Assembly (NCBI GenBank): GCA_026225945.1
Contig: JAMJFZ010000688.1
Coordinates: 186,001-250,000, forward strand
From: Cricetomys ansorgei
Lineage: Eukaryota; Chordata; Mammalia; Rodentia; Nesomyidae
Direction of reading: 5' to 3'
DNA: 64,000 nucleotides
The translations under genes and the position numbers were made by a program. A model generated the notes under the pieces. That model ran no database searches, had not been told where the DNA came from, and saw only the letters and a list, made by a program, of their open reading frames with translations. Of this stretch, positions 1 through 10,460 are shown in pieces (the first letter of the stretch is position 1; each line of letters starts with the position of its first letter).

Positions 1-779
1 GAAGCACTGTCATCAGAATCAGCAGTATTATCTGTCCGTGTCTGTTGCTTCTGAGATGGTGGTAAGTTTTCCAGAGTCAATTTTTCTCCCTGTAGAGCTT
101 CGCTATTCCTTTTGTCCACAGAAACAAAGGAGCTTGTAAGTTTTTTCCCAGTCTGTTGTGATTCTGTCTGTTTGTTTTCTTTCAAAAGTAAACTGGGAGC
201 ATTTTCTGGTTCTGAAGAAGAGTTGGGTGTCTTCTGTAATTTCATCTGAGAGGTGGGTGCATTTTCTTCTTTCTTCTGCGAATTAAGTGCTTTTTCTGTT
301 GTTGCTGCTGTACAGGGTGTTTTTTCTGCCTTTACTGGTAAATTAGGTGACTTTGGTAATTTTTCTGCTTTAGCCTGTAAACTAGGTGCCTTTTCTAATT
401 TTGCCTGTGAAGATCCCTTCTGGGCTTTCATGGGTGAATTTGGTAACTTTTTCACTTTGCAATGACTTTGATCTCAAAGTACTAACCCAAAATCTTTAGG
501 GCCTGAAACATTGGCAGCATTTACTTTACATGATTTAACTTCTGTTTTTTCTACACAAATGTCATTTTGCTTGGTTTTTTTACTACTATTTCTATTCAGA
601 GAGCTGGTCCCAATTTCTGTCATGGACTTCTCATTTCTAGGCTTCAAGGTTTGATTAGTTATAATTTTAACTGCTTTGCTTTCTTCACAAATAATATTCT
701 TCTTTGGTTCATGATTTTCGCTTTTAGAAGTCTTGGGCTCTTCCATTATTTGAAAATCTAGTTCTTTCCAATTGTGATA
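1..779 (-). CDS. Long internal/terminal exon of an unidentified lysine-rich protein, interrupted by one in-frame TGA; runs off the window
   Basis: Read on the minus strand, a splice acceptor (pyrimidine-rich stretch then TTTTACAG) ends at 780. From 779 the frame is open in phase 0, starting YHNWKELDFQIMEEPK. It stays open to the window edge, about 259 codons, except for one TGA at 474-476. The first ATG in this exon is at 746. After the TGA the same frame carries loose ten-residue repeats of the type S-x-x-x-K-x-E-K-x-P (for example SLQAKAEKLP, TSQMKLQKTP, NSSSEPENAP). The product is Lys/Ser/Pro-rich, with no membrane segment and no catalytic domain I recognise, so it is probably disordered and perhaps nuclear (inference). 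An open frame this long on both sides of a single stop suggests a real coding exon with a recent nonsense change, an alternative end, or a sequence error. I do not recognise the gene. Chance frames on the plus strand overlap it. Confidence 0.6.
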
Positions 780-957
780 CTGTAAAATGGCAGATCTCAG
801 GTATATAACTGCTCCAAATCTAGTTTAGGCAAGCAAACTATAGGATTTAAAAATAAAAACAAAAATTTGTTATTTAAAATGCAAAAACATTTGTAATCAT
901 ACGCATTTTTAAAAACTTAAAAATTTATTCTCAAAACTAAAGCATTAGGTTCTGGAA

Positions 958-1185
958 CAAGAGAGATGGTTCAGCTGTTAAGAGCACTGGCTGCTTTTCA
1001 GAGGAACCCAGGTTGAAGTCTAAGAACCCACATGGTGGCTAACAACTGTCTATAACTCCAGTTTCAGGGGACCCATCACCCACTCCTGGCCTCTGGGCAC
1101 ACCGAGCACACAGGCATACACATGGCTCACATACACACAAACAGGCAAAACACTCACACACAGAAAAATAAATCTTCTTAAATAT
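958..1185 (+). mobile_element. B2-family SINE
   Basis: The body reads agagatggttcagctgttaa, then a 'gagcactggctgct' block, 'cccacatggtggct' and 'aactccagtttcagggga', and ends in a CA-rich stretch and AAATAAATC tail. This is the order of a rodent B2 SINE. It lies within the interval between the two minus-strand exons. Confidence 0.85.
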
Positions 1186-1210
1186 ATTATTTGTGTGTTG
1201 TAGGGGGTGG

Positions 1211-1366
1211 GGATGGGGGAGGGGAGAATGCCCATGCCATAGTGTGCAGGTGGAGCTCAAAGGACAACTCTATGGAGTCAATTCTTTTTCTTTCTCTTTA
1301 TGTGGATTCCAGGGATCAGACTCAGATCACCACACTTCCATGCCAAGCACCTTTATCCTCTGATCC
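1211..1366 (-). mobile_element. B3-type SINE, antisense
   Basis: The plus strand reads as the reverse complement of a B3/B2-like SINE: 'gcaggtggagctcaaaggac', 'ggattccagggatcagact', then 'gccaagcacctttatcc'. It abuts the URR1-like element. Confidence 0.7.
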
Positions 1367-1583
1367 AGTGATTCTCAACCTGTGGATCACAACCACTTAC
1401 TTTGGGGGTGGAACAACCCTTTCACAGAGGTCAGCCAACACCATGTGCATACCAGATATTTATATTACGATTCATTATGGTAGCAAAATTACAGTTATGA
1501 AGTAGCAACGAAAATAATTTTATGGTTGGGGTCACCAAAACATGAGGAACTGTATTAAAGGGTGGCAGCATTAGGAAGATTGA
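1367..1583 (+). mobile_element. URR1-like hAT DNA transposon fragment
   Basis: The block starts 'cagtgattctcaacctgtgg' and contains 'ggtggaacaaccctttcaca', 'aaaattacagttatgaagta' and 'ttatggttggggtcacc'. It ends 'gcattaggaagattgag', matching the known rodent non-autonomous hAT-Charlie (URR1) repeat. It has no coding content. Confidence 0.85.
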
Positions 1584-1764
1584 GCCAACTCCTGAGCCAA
1601 TTCACCAGTGTATAATAACTTTTTTTATTATTTTCTGGTAAATCTACAATAATTTACAATTGTAAAAAATGTTTTTGCTCCTGGGTTTTGTGTTATTGCA
1701 TTTGTTTAATAAACACATTTTGTTTTTCCTATTCTTGATGTTTTATACAACTGTTACAAGAGTT

Positions 1765-1920
1765 GCCAAGGGCTGGGGAGATGACTCAGAGGTTAAAAGA
1801 ATCACCTGATTCCAGTGCCAAGGGACTGAACAGCTCTGTCCTCCATGGGCACCAGCACTCACAGGCACATACCCACACACTACACACACACACACACACT
1901 CACTCACACATATTTTAAAG
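1765..1920 (+). mobile_element. Degenerate B2/B4-type SINE
   Basis: 'ggctggggagatgactcaga' followed by a shortened body and a (CA)-rich tail is a diverged tRNA-derived SINE. The middle is atypical, so the subfamily is uncertain. Confidence 0.6.
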
Positions 1921-1987
1921 TTGCCTAAGTAAATGGCTCTTTCTAAATTCTTACAGAAACTGAAATGTCTTATTTTAAAAATAAAAA

Positions 1988-2168
1988 CAAGGAGCCAATG
2001 AGATGGCTCAACTGATGAGGGAGTCTGCTGCAAAGTCCGACAGCCTGGATTCAATCCCTATCACTCACATAGTGAGAGAGATAACGAACTCCCAGTTAGC
2101 CTCTGACCTCCACGCACATGCACGCCCACATGCATACATAAAGGAACACACTTAAAAAATAAATGTAA
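1988..2168 (+). mobile_element. Degenerate B3/B2-type SINE
   Basis: Begins 'aggagccaatgagatggctc', contains 'gcctggattcaatccctatc' and 'cctctgacctccacgcacat', and ends in an A-rich AAATAAATG tail. This is the layout of a B3-like SINE. Confidence 0.7.
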
Positions 2169-2370
2169 AAAAGAAAAGTAAAAGAAGAAAAATGGGCTAT
2201 ATTTTTCAAAGATTTAGTTTACCTCATCTAGTAACTAAAATATTTTTAATTGTCTAGTAGTGTTCTTTAATAATTTGCAGAAAGCATCTAACTGATGTGA
2301 ACTGAAATTTCCAGGAAAAAATATGACTCATTGTTAATCTTATACCAGTAATCATAAAGTCTTAGATAGT

Positions 2371-2562
2371 ATCTTTAAAGATTTTACTTATGTGCATACA
2401 TCTATACAAGCAGGTCATGTGTGTGTATGTGTGCCCACTTGTGTTCTTGGAAGCCAGCTGGAGTTACAGACAGTTTTGAGCTGCCTGATAATGATGCTGA
2501 GAACTCCACTCGTATCTTCTGGAAAAGCAGCAAATGCAGAGCCGTCTCTCTAGCCTCAACTC
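2371..2562 (-). mobile_element. B2 SINE, antisense
   Basis: The plus strand carries B2 in reverse: 'aaagattttacttatgtgca' (tail side), 'ctggagttacagacagtttt', 'gagctgcctgataatgatgc' and 'gccgtctctctagcctcaa'. Confidence 0.8.
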
Positions 2563-2653
2563 TTAATATTTTTACAAATTAAAAACATTTCTCATAGACA
2601 CCCTGCCTGACCCCTCCAGGCTCCACAAACTGATTTTTTTCCTTCTCCTACAG

Positions 2654-2658
<5 letters not shown>

Positions 2659-2691
<33 letters not shown>
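2659..2691. repeat. (CA)n microsatellite
   Basis: About 16 uninterrupted AC dinucleotides. Confidence 0.97.
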
Positions 2692-2693
<2 letters not shown>

Positions 2694-2714
2694 TTGCTAA
2701 GCAAAAACTCTTGA

Positions 2715-2812
2715 CTTATTGTAGTAAAACACACCTGTAATCCCAGAAGTTAGGAGGATGAAGCAGGAGAATCATGATTGAGGCCAGCCTGGGTTACATA
2801 GTAAGACCTTAG
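2715..2812 (+). mobile_element. B1-like (7SL-derived) SINE fragment
   Basis: 'acacctgtaatcccagaagt', 'taggaggatgaagcaggaga' and 'gaggccagcctgggttacat' follow the B1 body. It is truncated and lacks the usual start. Confidence 0.75.
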
Positions 2813-3330
2813 GGGTAGGGGTTGAACTCCTACCCTCAGTCTCTCCAGTGCTGGCATAACAGGTATGTGAAAGCATATCCAGCATATTTTAAATTTTAAA
2901 TGCTTAATTATATAATCTGATATATTTGATTGTTTCTGGCAATTCAAATATTATCACTAAGCTTGGTTCCAAGCTTAAAGTATTAACTCAATAATTCTCA
3001 ACGTTTCCACTTCAGTAGACCTGAAATGGGTCTAATGCTATGCATTTCTAACAAGTTCTCAAGTGGTACTGATGTGGCTGGACTAGGGACTAACTAAACA
3101 AAAGAACCATTGCTTTAAGGAATAGTCCTGAAAGTAGAAGTGAAGGTAAATGAAGCTTTTCTGAATAATTTTAAACACAGCAAAGAATCTGATTCATGTC
3201 AGTCTACTTCACTCTGTAAGAAATAATTTCTAGTTTTCATTACCACTATACTGTCAGTGCCCACCACAGTAATCAGTATATAAGTAGGCACTCAATAAAT
3301 TTTTAAATGGGTTAATAGAAATTAGATTGA

Positions 3331-3520
3331 GGGGCTGGAGAGATGTCTCAATGGTTAAGAGCATTGGACGGTCTTTCAAAGGACCCGAGTTCAATTCCCA
3401 GTACCCACATGGCAGCTCACAACTGTCTGTAACTCCAGTTCCAGGGGATCCAACACCCTCACATATGCAGGCCAAACACCAATGTACATAAAATAAACAT
3501 AATTTATTTTAAAAAATAGA
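3331..3520 (+). mobile_element. B2 SINE
   Basis: A well-preserved B2: 'ggggctggagagatgtctca', 'gttcaattcccagtacccac', 'ctgtctgtaactccagttcc', ending in an A/T-rich AATAAA-containing tail. Confidence 0.92.
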
Positions 3521-3689
3521 TTGAATTGTTAACTGTTCATATATTTAAAAATCTCAACAGTTCTAAGTATGTTTAACTGAATCACACTTTGTTATTTGAA
3601 ATATATCTAGGAAGTACTTCTCTATCAGAATGCATTTTTTCATCTATTCCTCTAACCTCTCACCCAGGGTAAATTCAGGTAAGTGCACC

Positions 3690-3842
3690 CCTCACCCCCT
3701 TTTTAGAAAAGATCAACTAAGTAACTCTGGCTGTCCTGGAACTCACTATGTAGACAAGGCTGGCCTTGAACTCACAGAGACCCACATGCCTCTGCCTCCT
3801 GAGTGCCTGGATTAAAGGCATGAGCCACCACCACCCAGACTT
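3690..3842 (-). mobile_element. B1 SINE, antisense
   Basis: The plus strand reads 'tggctgtcctggaactcact', 'aaggctggccttgaactcac', 'ctctgcctcctgagtgcctg' and 'attaaaggcatgagccacca', the reverse complement of B1. It ends about 75 bp from the exon donor at 3921. Confidence 0.93.
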
Positions 3843-3921
3843 ATCTTAAAACTATGTGTCAGCAAAGCATTTTGCAAGATGTAAAAACAAAAAATAAAAT
3901 ATACAAGTGTTAATTTCTTAC

Positions 3922-4373
3922 TTCTTTTTTTTAAAATCTGCATCACTAGCACCAGGTCCTGTAGTCTCCTCAGGGACTCTGCAACGGTATCTGTTGTTTC
4001 TTACTCCAGAGTCAAGGATATAGCCACTCCGGTATTTCCGGCATGACTCTTGGTCCACATGTGATTCTCTGCACCGATACTTGGGCAGAGGCGCTGGCCG
4101 CTGCCCTTGACATGGCAAATCCCTCACATCTCTGTCCATGCTCAAGCACTCCAGGCATTCGGGTGAGATGTAAGCCTCCCCTTCCTCATCCTGATGGCTG
4201 ATAGGGGCCCTTATTCTGAGAGACTGCTGTTTGTGGCAAAAGGGCCACAGCCAAGCTGAGGCTCGAAGACCTCGCACCACAAGACTCGGCAGGAAGTTTC
4301 TAAGGCAGTTGCGCAAGGGAATTTGAGGCAAGATATTTACCCGTGGCAGAGAGCAGCGAATGCTGTTTCCCAT
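3922..4373 (-). CDS. First coding exon of an unidentified protein, weakly CW-zinc-finger-like tail
   Basis: A minus-strand frame starts at ATG 4373-4371 in a GCCATGG context, preferred over an upstream in-frame ATG at 4463 that has a weaker context. It encodes about 150 residues (MGNSIRCSLPRVNILPQIPL...). It reaches a GTAAGA splice donor at 3921, where the unspliced frame would stop one codon later at TAA. The N terminus MGNS could be a myristoylation signal, but nothing confirms that. The last third is Cys-rich: SPECLECL, KYRCRES, ESCRKYRSG, then NNRYRCRVPEETTGPG. The C-x-K-Y-R ... VPEE pattern resembles the end of a CW-type zinc finger, but the family's usual tryptophans are not evident, so this is only a hint. 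The donor leaves phase 2 and the exon at 779 needs phase 0. At least one further exon must therefore lie between them if both belong to one gene. Confidence 0.5.
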
Positions 4374-4700
4374 GGCAACAGGCCAGAAGTACGGTTTAAG
4401 TGGTAGTCTTTGAGAGAGGCTTTCCTTTCCGAGACCAGTGAACACGTCCTGAAGTCCAAGCACACAGAAGGCGATTGGCAGTTTGCCTCCGGAAGTTAGC
4501 TAAGTTCGAGGGGGTAGCTCGGGATCAATGTTCTGTTGGCACGGGACTGGTCGCATGCTGCCTGCCCTAGCTGATTCGATGCAGAGTCAGCATTGACAAC
4601 CTTGCTCTTGAAGTGAAGATGAACACAGTATATTTTCTGTGTAATGTCAAGCACAGTAGCTAGTCTAACAGATACCATGGCAAGGTGCTTTTGAAATGAT
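4374..4700 (-). promoter_or_regulatory. Probable 5'UTR/promoter of the minus-strand gene
   Basis: This interval lies directly upstream of the preferred ATG and is moderately CpG-containing compared with its AT-rich surroundings. It has no clear TATA box at a useful distance. It also holds the in-frame upstream ATG (4463) and ends near a B1 element. Assignment rests on position and composition only. Confidence 0.3.
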
Positions 4701-4721
4701 AACTTGTTTAAGAATGGAAAG

Positions 4722-4850
4722 CAACCCCAGAATGTTGGCGCAAGCCATTAAACCCAGGAGGCAGGAGGCAGAGGCAAGTGGATCTCTTGAGTTTAAGGCC
4801 AGACTGGTTTACAAACTGAGTACTAGTACAGCCAAGATTGAACAGAAAAA
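4722..4850 (+). mobile_element. B1 SINE
   Basis: 'gttggcgcaagccattaaac', 'ggcagaggcaagtggatctc' and 'gtttaaggccagactggttt' follow the B1 consensus order with scattered changes. Confidence 0.88.
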
Positions 4851-6837
4851 AATCTTTCTGGAAAGCTAAAACAAATGAGAATGGCAAGTTATGCTTCACA
4901 AACTATGCTCTCTCATGTCTCATGCAAAGAGGCTGGCACCTGCTGCACAGAGTCCCTCGTGGGTACAATGATTAAGCTAATTTACCCAGATTATTTTAGT
5001 GGGATTATAGGAAGAAGGCTGTGTATGTTTAATTCAACCATGGAGATCACCAAGTAAGTATTAAAGACAGCATGGAATGATAAACCTGCTCAGATATAGG
5101 CTTTTTTAGGGAGAATTTGGGATTAAGATTATGTGATTACATTATAATTTTTCCTTTAAAAGCATCTTCAAAAGGCCAGTGTGTGGTGCTGTGTCCTTCT
5201 AAAAGCCGATTTGGACAATGTACAACTTCTCCAATTCTGCTGTTCTTTATGTAACTCCATGAAAATACAACTACAAAATCTTCACTTTTTAAAGAGTTCA
5301 GTTTGAGTCACTCTAGAAAACATGGCTAGCTGTGTTTCCCCATCTGAGAAGAGGACTCACCATAAAACATTTTTTTTATACGAACTGCATTAAACAAACT
5401 GAAAAATAAGGGATCAAAAGGTGTAATACAGTGCTGTCATGTAACTTTAATGAGTATGAAGTTTGCTAAAAAAGACACCATGTTTTTCACAGGAAAGTCA
5501 GGTCATTCAGTAGTGAGAAATTCAGGCATTGCTCAAACTTATATCCTTTTGGATTTCCTTTAGAATGTGAATGTGTCTGGTGGACTCTTGGAGAACTTCT
5601 CCCAAGCATAGGAGGGTGACATTAGGTAGATGGTTAGCAACTGGAATGGTTTTATGTTTTAGAAGCAGTCCAAATGCCCTTTGAAGTCATGTGTTTTCAA
5701 TAAGACAATGTCCTTGGTGGTCAATGTGTGTTCAGATGAGCTACAGTTCAAGAAGGCAGTCCCATCTTCCAAAATCACAAATGCCCAGGGAGAACTTTTT
5801 GGCAGTACAATAAACATTGGAAGAAGGTTCACAGAAAGACATGAATCTGCTCATTTTTAGCCATGATTTTAATTTTAGAAACAACTTCAATAATGACTGC
5901 CTATAAATGATGATTTCATGACAGAAGATCAGGGAAAGTGCACTTTGGAAAGAAGTCAGTTGACAAAACAAGTGACAAATTACATTATTATATTAAGCTT
6001 TCTGTACAATTAAAGGTCCCCAAAGAGATGATGAGATTCACTTTTTCTTTATTTTCAACAAACCTGACTAAATGACACTACTGCTGAGAGATGTCTATCA
6101 AAGATGCTATAATATTCTACACAATTATGAATGCTTTTGAACATTTTTGGTTACTGAAATTTTTCTCAAATGACTTAGAGGTGTGCAGTACTTTGTATTG
6201 CATACAAATAGGTTTGTCAGTGGTATAAATCACAGCATTATTTGCAAAAGAAAACATACCAATGTTACACTAAGCAATAGTGTACCACAAATCATGGAGC
6301 ACAAGTTATGTGATTTTAAAGCCTTTATTCTACATGAATTACTATCACAGGATTATGTTTAAAACGCAAGATAATTGCACAGTTAGGTATGGATAATAGT
6401 AAAGCTGATTTATACTGTTTTATTTTATTGAAAATCTAACTTTGGATTGGGGTAAGGCTCTTTTTCAGACCCAGGTATGCTTTTAAAGACTCACTGTCTG
6501 CTGTCAGGGAATCTACCTGACATTGAAGGCTGAAGAAGACAGCAGAACTGATCATCCAGGAACATTTAGTTTTATGTGAACCTTTTGTAATTCAAGATTT
6601 GTAAGTTTATTTGGTTTAATTAAAAACCTATAAAATTCATTAAAAAAAGTTAACTTAATACTCATAACATAAATGATAGTAAAAACATCTGTGCATTGGT
6701 AATCTTAAAGCAACCATGTGTCATGATGCCATTTGGGGAGATTAGCAATATGTGTCTTGCCAATATCTTTTTTTCCCAACACAATGCTTTTATTAATTTC
6801 TTGAGTTTCATACATTCTTGCACACCCATGCCCTTAA
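4851..6837. other. Intergenic, AT-rich, nothing recognised
   Basis: No exon-like frame, splice pair or repeat family that I can name. Short open frames here (4875-5057, 5741-5971) show no domain and no coding-type composition. Confidence 0.6.
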
Positions 6838-6873
6838 AAGAAAGAAAAGAAAGAAGGAAGGAAACAAGGAAGT

Positions 6874-6933
<60 letters not shown>

Positions 6934-6951
6934 AGAAAGAAAGAAGGAAAG
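6838..6951. repeat. (GAAA)n microsatellite
   Basis: Polypurine tract of GAAA/GGAA tetranucleotides. The Lys/Glu-rich open frame over it (6818-7018) is a by-product of the repeat. Confidence 0.97.
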
Positions 6952-7124
6952 ATTGAATGTTTCATCAAGCCTGTGTGGCAGGAGCATAGTTCATGTGAAT
7001 AACCTTGGTTTTTGCTGATGAAGGCAGCTGGGATCCTGGAAAACCTTTGGCCTACATTAGACTGAGATTAATCAATACAAGTTCAACTTGAAGTTGGGAT
7101 TCACAGCTCAAATACAAAGGGACA

Positions 7125-7440
7125 AAGACATTCCCTGGGCACCCAGATATGCTGCAGGCACCATGGTTCTGCAGGTGTCAGCCACAGGCACCCAGCCAAC
7201 CTATATGCAAGATGCCTTTCCCCATGTAATCTCTCATACTGAAGGCTCCCAAATATCCTTAAGACACCTAGAGTTTACACAGGAGCCAGGTTATCATGCA
7301 GGTACCCTATCATCCAGGCACCAGGACATAATTCAGGCACCTGACTATCCCACAGACACCTGGAATTCACAGTGGCAACCTGGCATCCCACCCAATCAAC
7401 CCCCAGGTACCATGGCATTCCAAGGAGACCTGGAAAACCC
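7125..7440. repeat. Degenerate 16-19 bp minisatellite
   Basis: Successive blocks begin AGGYACC or AGRCACC: AGGTACCCTATCATCC, AGGCACCAGGACATAATTC, AGGCACCTGACTATCCCAC, AGACACCTGGAATTCAC. Spacing is 16-19 bp, with older and more diverged copies at the left. A 134-codon plus-strand frame (7088-7492) covers it because the monomers rarely create stops, and a GTAAGT lies at 7481. I regard the frame as a consequence of the repeat, not a gene. Confidence 0.6.
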
Positions 7441-7499
7441 TGAAACATCATGCAAGAGATATCCAGAGAGCTTTGTGTTTGTAAGTATATGAAAGTATA

Positions 7500-8900
7500 T
7501 CTAAGAGTCCATTTTTGATTTCTGCAAAAAATGTATCTTTTGTTAGAGGAAATAGGAAGGTGTATGTGAAATTCCTTTGGGATCTGTGATGCAATATTCT
7601 TAAATAATAATATGATCATTCCCACGCTGTGTACTTAAATCTCTTTACTTTAAATTAGAGGATATTAGGTAATATATACCTAAAATATTTCATTTTTTGT
7701 TGACTTGGTATTTTACATACATACACATATTCATATTCATTTGTGTGTATATGCATGTACATATAACGTTTGAGGGGATTAACACAAAGAAATGTGCGGT
7801 GTAATTAAACCTTGGTGATTGGCATTTTACAAAATGAATGTTAAATTACACATATTTTAAGAGGGAAGTAGGAAACCATTATTAATAAATTAGCACAGAT
7901 TTTTTTTTCAGGTTAACTTGCAGGAACTTGAAACCTTGAGAATAACAATGAATGAAGTATTATGCTGTAACTCTAGCAAAAACTCTAACTAAAAATGCCC
8001 CTTTGATTAAATAAAAACTAAGGTTTCCACAATTCGAATGTGCCAACCCAATCTATTTCCTCTGTCCTCACAGGCACTTACTTTACTCAAATACTGAATC
8101 CTAAGCTGATTTCACCATGCATATTCCACAGTTATGTCAGTAATAATAATACCAAACAACAGCTTGCATACAGTACAGTGAATATGCATAGAATGAACAA
8201 GCAGGAGAGAAGCTCCTTTGTGACATCTGATAAAGCTGGTAAACAACTCTCTTTGTAAAATTTGACAGGAGCCAGCCTATTTTCACCCACTTGCTAACTG
8301 GCTCTGATAATTTCATTTGGTGTAAAAAGATTCATGCATATTCATGCCTGTTAAAGATTTTTGTTTGTGTTGCATCATCTCCCAACTCACAATTTGCTTT
8401 CCCTTCCTCATCTTTAGTGTTTGGATGTCCCCTCCCATCTTTGTACTTAGATCCTGGGAGCCTAACTCATGCTTGGGTTTTTTAAAATTCTCTATTATTT
8501 TGTGATGATGTTTAAATATGGTATGTAAGAGGTATTTTTGGAGATACTACAAAGGGGTATAGATGTTTTGGCTGTTTTCCCAAATGTGACTTGAAACAAG
8601 ATTTTTTTTTTAAATGTGGACTCTGTCTCTGCATCTATAAAATGAGAGAAATAAACACTCTTATTTTCTAGATTAATTTCAGTTATATTCAAAATTTAAT
8701 AATTCTCTTTGATGGACCAGGCAGCCTTTTGGGAGTACACAAAGTCCCCTGGGTAAATGGCTTTCTGTGAATGTGGATAGGACATCGGGGATAGCAAGAG
8801 TATAATTTCAGCTTTGTTTGAAAAGTTGGCTACAGTTTCACAAGGTCAAAGTGTCAAGGGACACAGTTTAGGTTGCTGTTTTTCCAAAGACTATGGGAAG
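7500..8900. other. Intergenic, nothing recognised
   Basis: AT-rich sequence with short chance frames (8040-8258, 8291-8485, 8495-8692). No domain, splice structure or repeat family is identified. Confidence 0.55.
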
Positions 8901-8920
8901 GGGCGTGGCTTCCCTCTGGC

Positions 8921-9226
8921 TTAGACCACAAGGCAGGTTCCCTTTATTCTGGAATCTAGGATCACCTGTTGCTTTCCACTTAGTTTTCCTCCTCCCCTGA
9001 ATTCACGCTCCTCAGCCAGTGCCCTGGATGTGTGTAAGGTCCGAGACTCCCTAAGGCGATCTCTCAGGTCTTCTGACAGTTTCAGATCAGAAGTGAACTT
9101 TAAAGGAAGGCTTCTCTGTGGCCTCAGAGCTCCAGGGTCAAGCATGGAGCTGGAATAGCTGCACGTGGCCTCACCCATCTTGGGGCAGGTCAGGTTGCCC
9201 AACACACAAGGACACGCCCAACCCAT
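8921..9226 (-). other. Unassigned open frame next to the CACRCCC minisatellite
   Basis: A 101-codon minus-strand frame, MGWACPCVLGNLTCPKMGEA..., with a charged middle (KLSEDLRDRLRES) that looks more coding-like than most frames here. No family is recognised. Its first codons lie in the minisatellite. It could be an exon remnant or chance; no flanking acceptor/donor pair is convincing. Confidence 0.2.
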
Positions 9227-9955
9227 AAGTCACGCCCACCAGAAGAAACATCCAGAACCAAGGACACACCCATCCTGGAAGACACGCCTACCTAAATAAA
9301 TGCCCTTCACCAAGGACACACCCATCCAGCCTAGGGGAAGGACTCGCCCATCCCGGAAAACACGCCCACTCAAAGAAACGCCCATCATTGAGGACACACC
9401 CATTCTTTTTCTCCTGGCTCTTGGCTATAGGCCTATGGGAAGGACTTGCCCATCCCGGAAGTCACCAAGGACACACCCATCACCATTCTCTCCTGGATCC
9501 TTGGTTACAGGCCTAGGGGAAGGACTCGCCATCCCGGAAGACATGCCCACCCAAACAAATGCCCATCACTGAGGACCTGCTCATCCATCAACTAGTCTAG
9601 GGGAAGGACACGCCACCCATGGAAGACACGCCCATCCATTCTCTCCTGGCTTCTTGGCTATAGTCCTACGGGAAGGACATGCCCATCCAGAAGACACACC
9701 CACCCAAAGACATGCCTATCATTGAGAACACACCCACCCAGAGAAAAGCACAACACAAAGGACATGGGCATCCATTCTCTCCTGGCTCCTTAGCTACAGG
9801 CCTAGAAGACACACCCATCCATGGATAAGCCTGTCACCAAGGTCACATCCATCCATTCTCTCCTGGCTCCTTGGCTACCAGCCTAGGGTAGGGACACACC
9901 CATCCCAGAAGACACGCGCTTCACTGAGGACACGCCCATCTAATATCATGTAGCT
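9190..9955. repeat. Minisatellite of ~19 bp monomers with CACRCCC boxes
   Basis: The monomer resembles AAGGACACGCCCATCCCGG, with 15-bp shortened versions. About a dozen exact CACRCCC heptamers occur (KLF/CACCC-box type), plus many one-base variants such as CATGCCC and CTCGCCC. A longer spacer containing 'ctcctggctccttggctaca' and 'ggcctagggg' recurs near 9402, 9485, 9637, 9771, 9855 and 9945. The array therefore has an irregular 83-152 bp secondary period. Open frames through it are repeat-derived. Confidence 0.85.
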
Positions 9956-10009
9956 CCTTGGCTACTGGCCTAGGGACAGAGGTGAGTAGGGAATTGAACA
10001 CTGTGGTCC

Positions 10010-10460
10010 TCCTATGGCCTGAGGTGATTGGCGGGGTGAGATTTGTGCTTAGAGGAAAAGCCCCTCCAGCCTGCTGGAGCATGCGCATGTTCTGGAAGAA
10101 GGGTGTGGGGCGTGCCGCGCGAGTAAGGCTCTGGGGCAGAGGGAGGGGACGAGCACCCACGGGCCGCTGGGCCCCCGGGTTGCCTCCTGTCTAGACACTG
10201 CCTTGATGTAGCACTGATTCAGGAGGTTTGAACTGAGGCAGGACTTCCGGTGATCATGGACCTGAGGGAGGAGTCTGAGGGCGAGTGAGGGTGTGGAGGA
10301 GGACTCTGGGTCTCCGCTAAGAAATAATCATTCGGGCTGCGGAGAGAGGCAACTCCTTAAACATCATGCCGGCCGCCCAATGGGAAAGGGCGGTGTGAGA
10401 CGGGCGCGAGCCACGCCCAATAGCGCTGGAGGCTCAGTGCTCTGGGTGGGTCGGGCGGCT
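10010..10460. promoter_or_regulatory. CpG-island promoter-like segment with CCAAT and NRF1-like sites
   Basis: Sharp rise in G+C and CpG density. It contains an inverted CCAAT (gtgATTGGcgg, ~10025), an NRF1-like palindrome (catgcgcatg, ~10080), and forward CCAAT motifs near 10376 and 10413, the latter beside CACGCCC and GGGCGG. There is no TATA box. Such element sets mark broad housekeeping-type promoters (established knowledge). Direction and transcript are not determinable from sequence alone. Confidence 0.5.

Noticed and set aside
474..476. In-frame TGA as a selenocysteine codon
   Set aside because: No selenoprotein context, no conserved redox motif around it, and a SECIS element cannot be evaluated because the 3'UTR is outside the window.
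253..761. Plus-strand frames 253-465 and 567-761
   Set aside because: Antisense shadows of the long minus-strand exon.
6818..7018. Lys/Glu-rich frame
   Set aside because: Encoded by the (GAAA)n microsatellite.
7088..7492. Exon encoding a Pro/Gln/His-rich protein with donor at 7481
   Set aside because: Most of the frame is the 16-19 bp minisatellite. A lone GTAAGT without an acceptor or conserved product is not enough.
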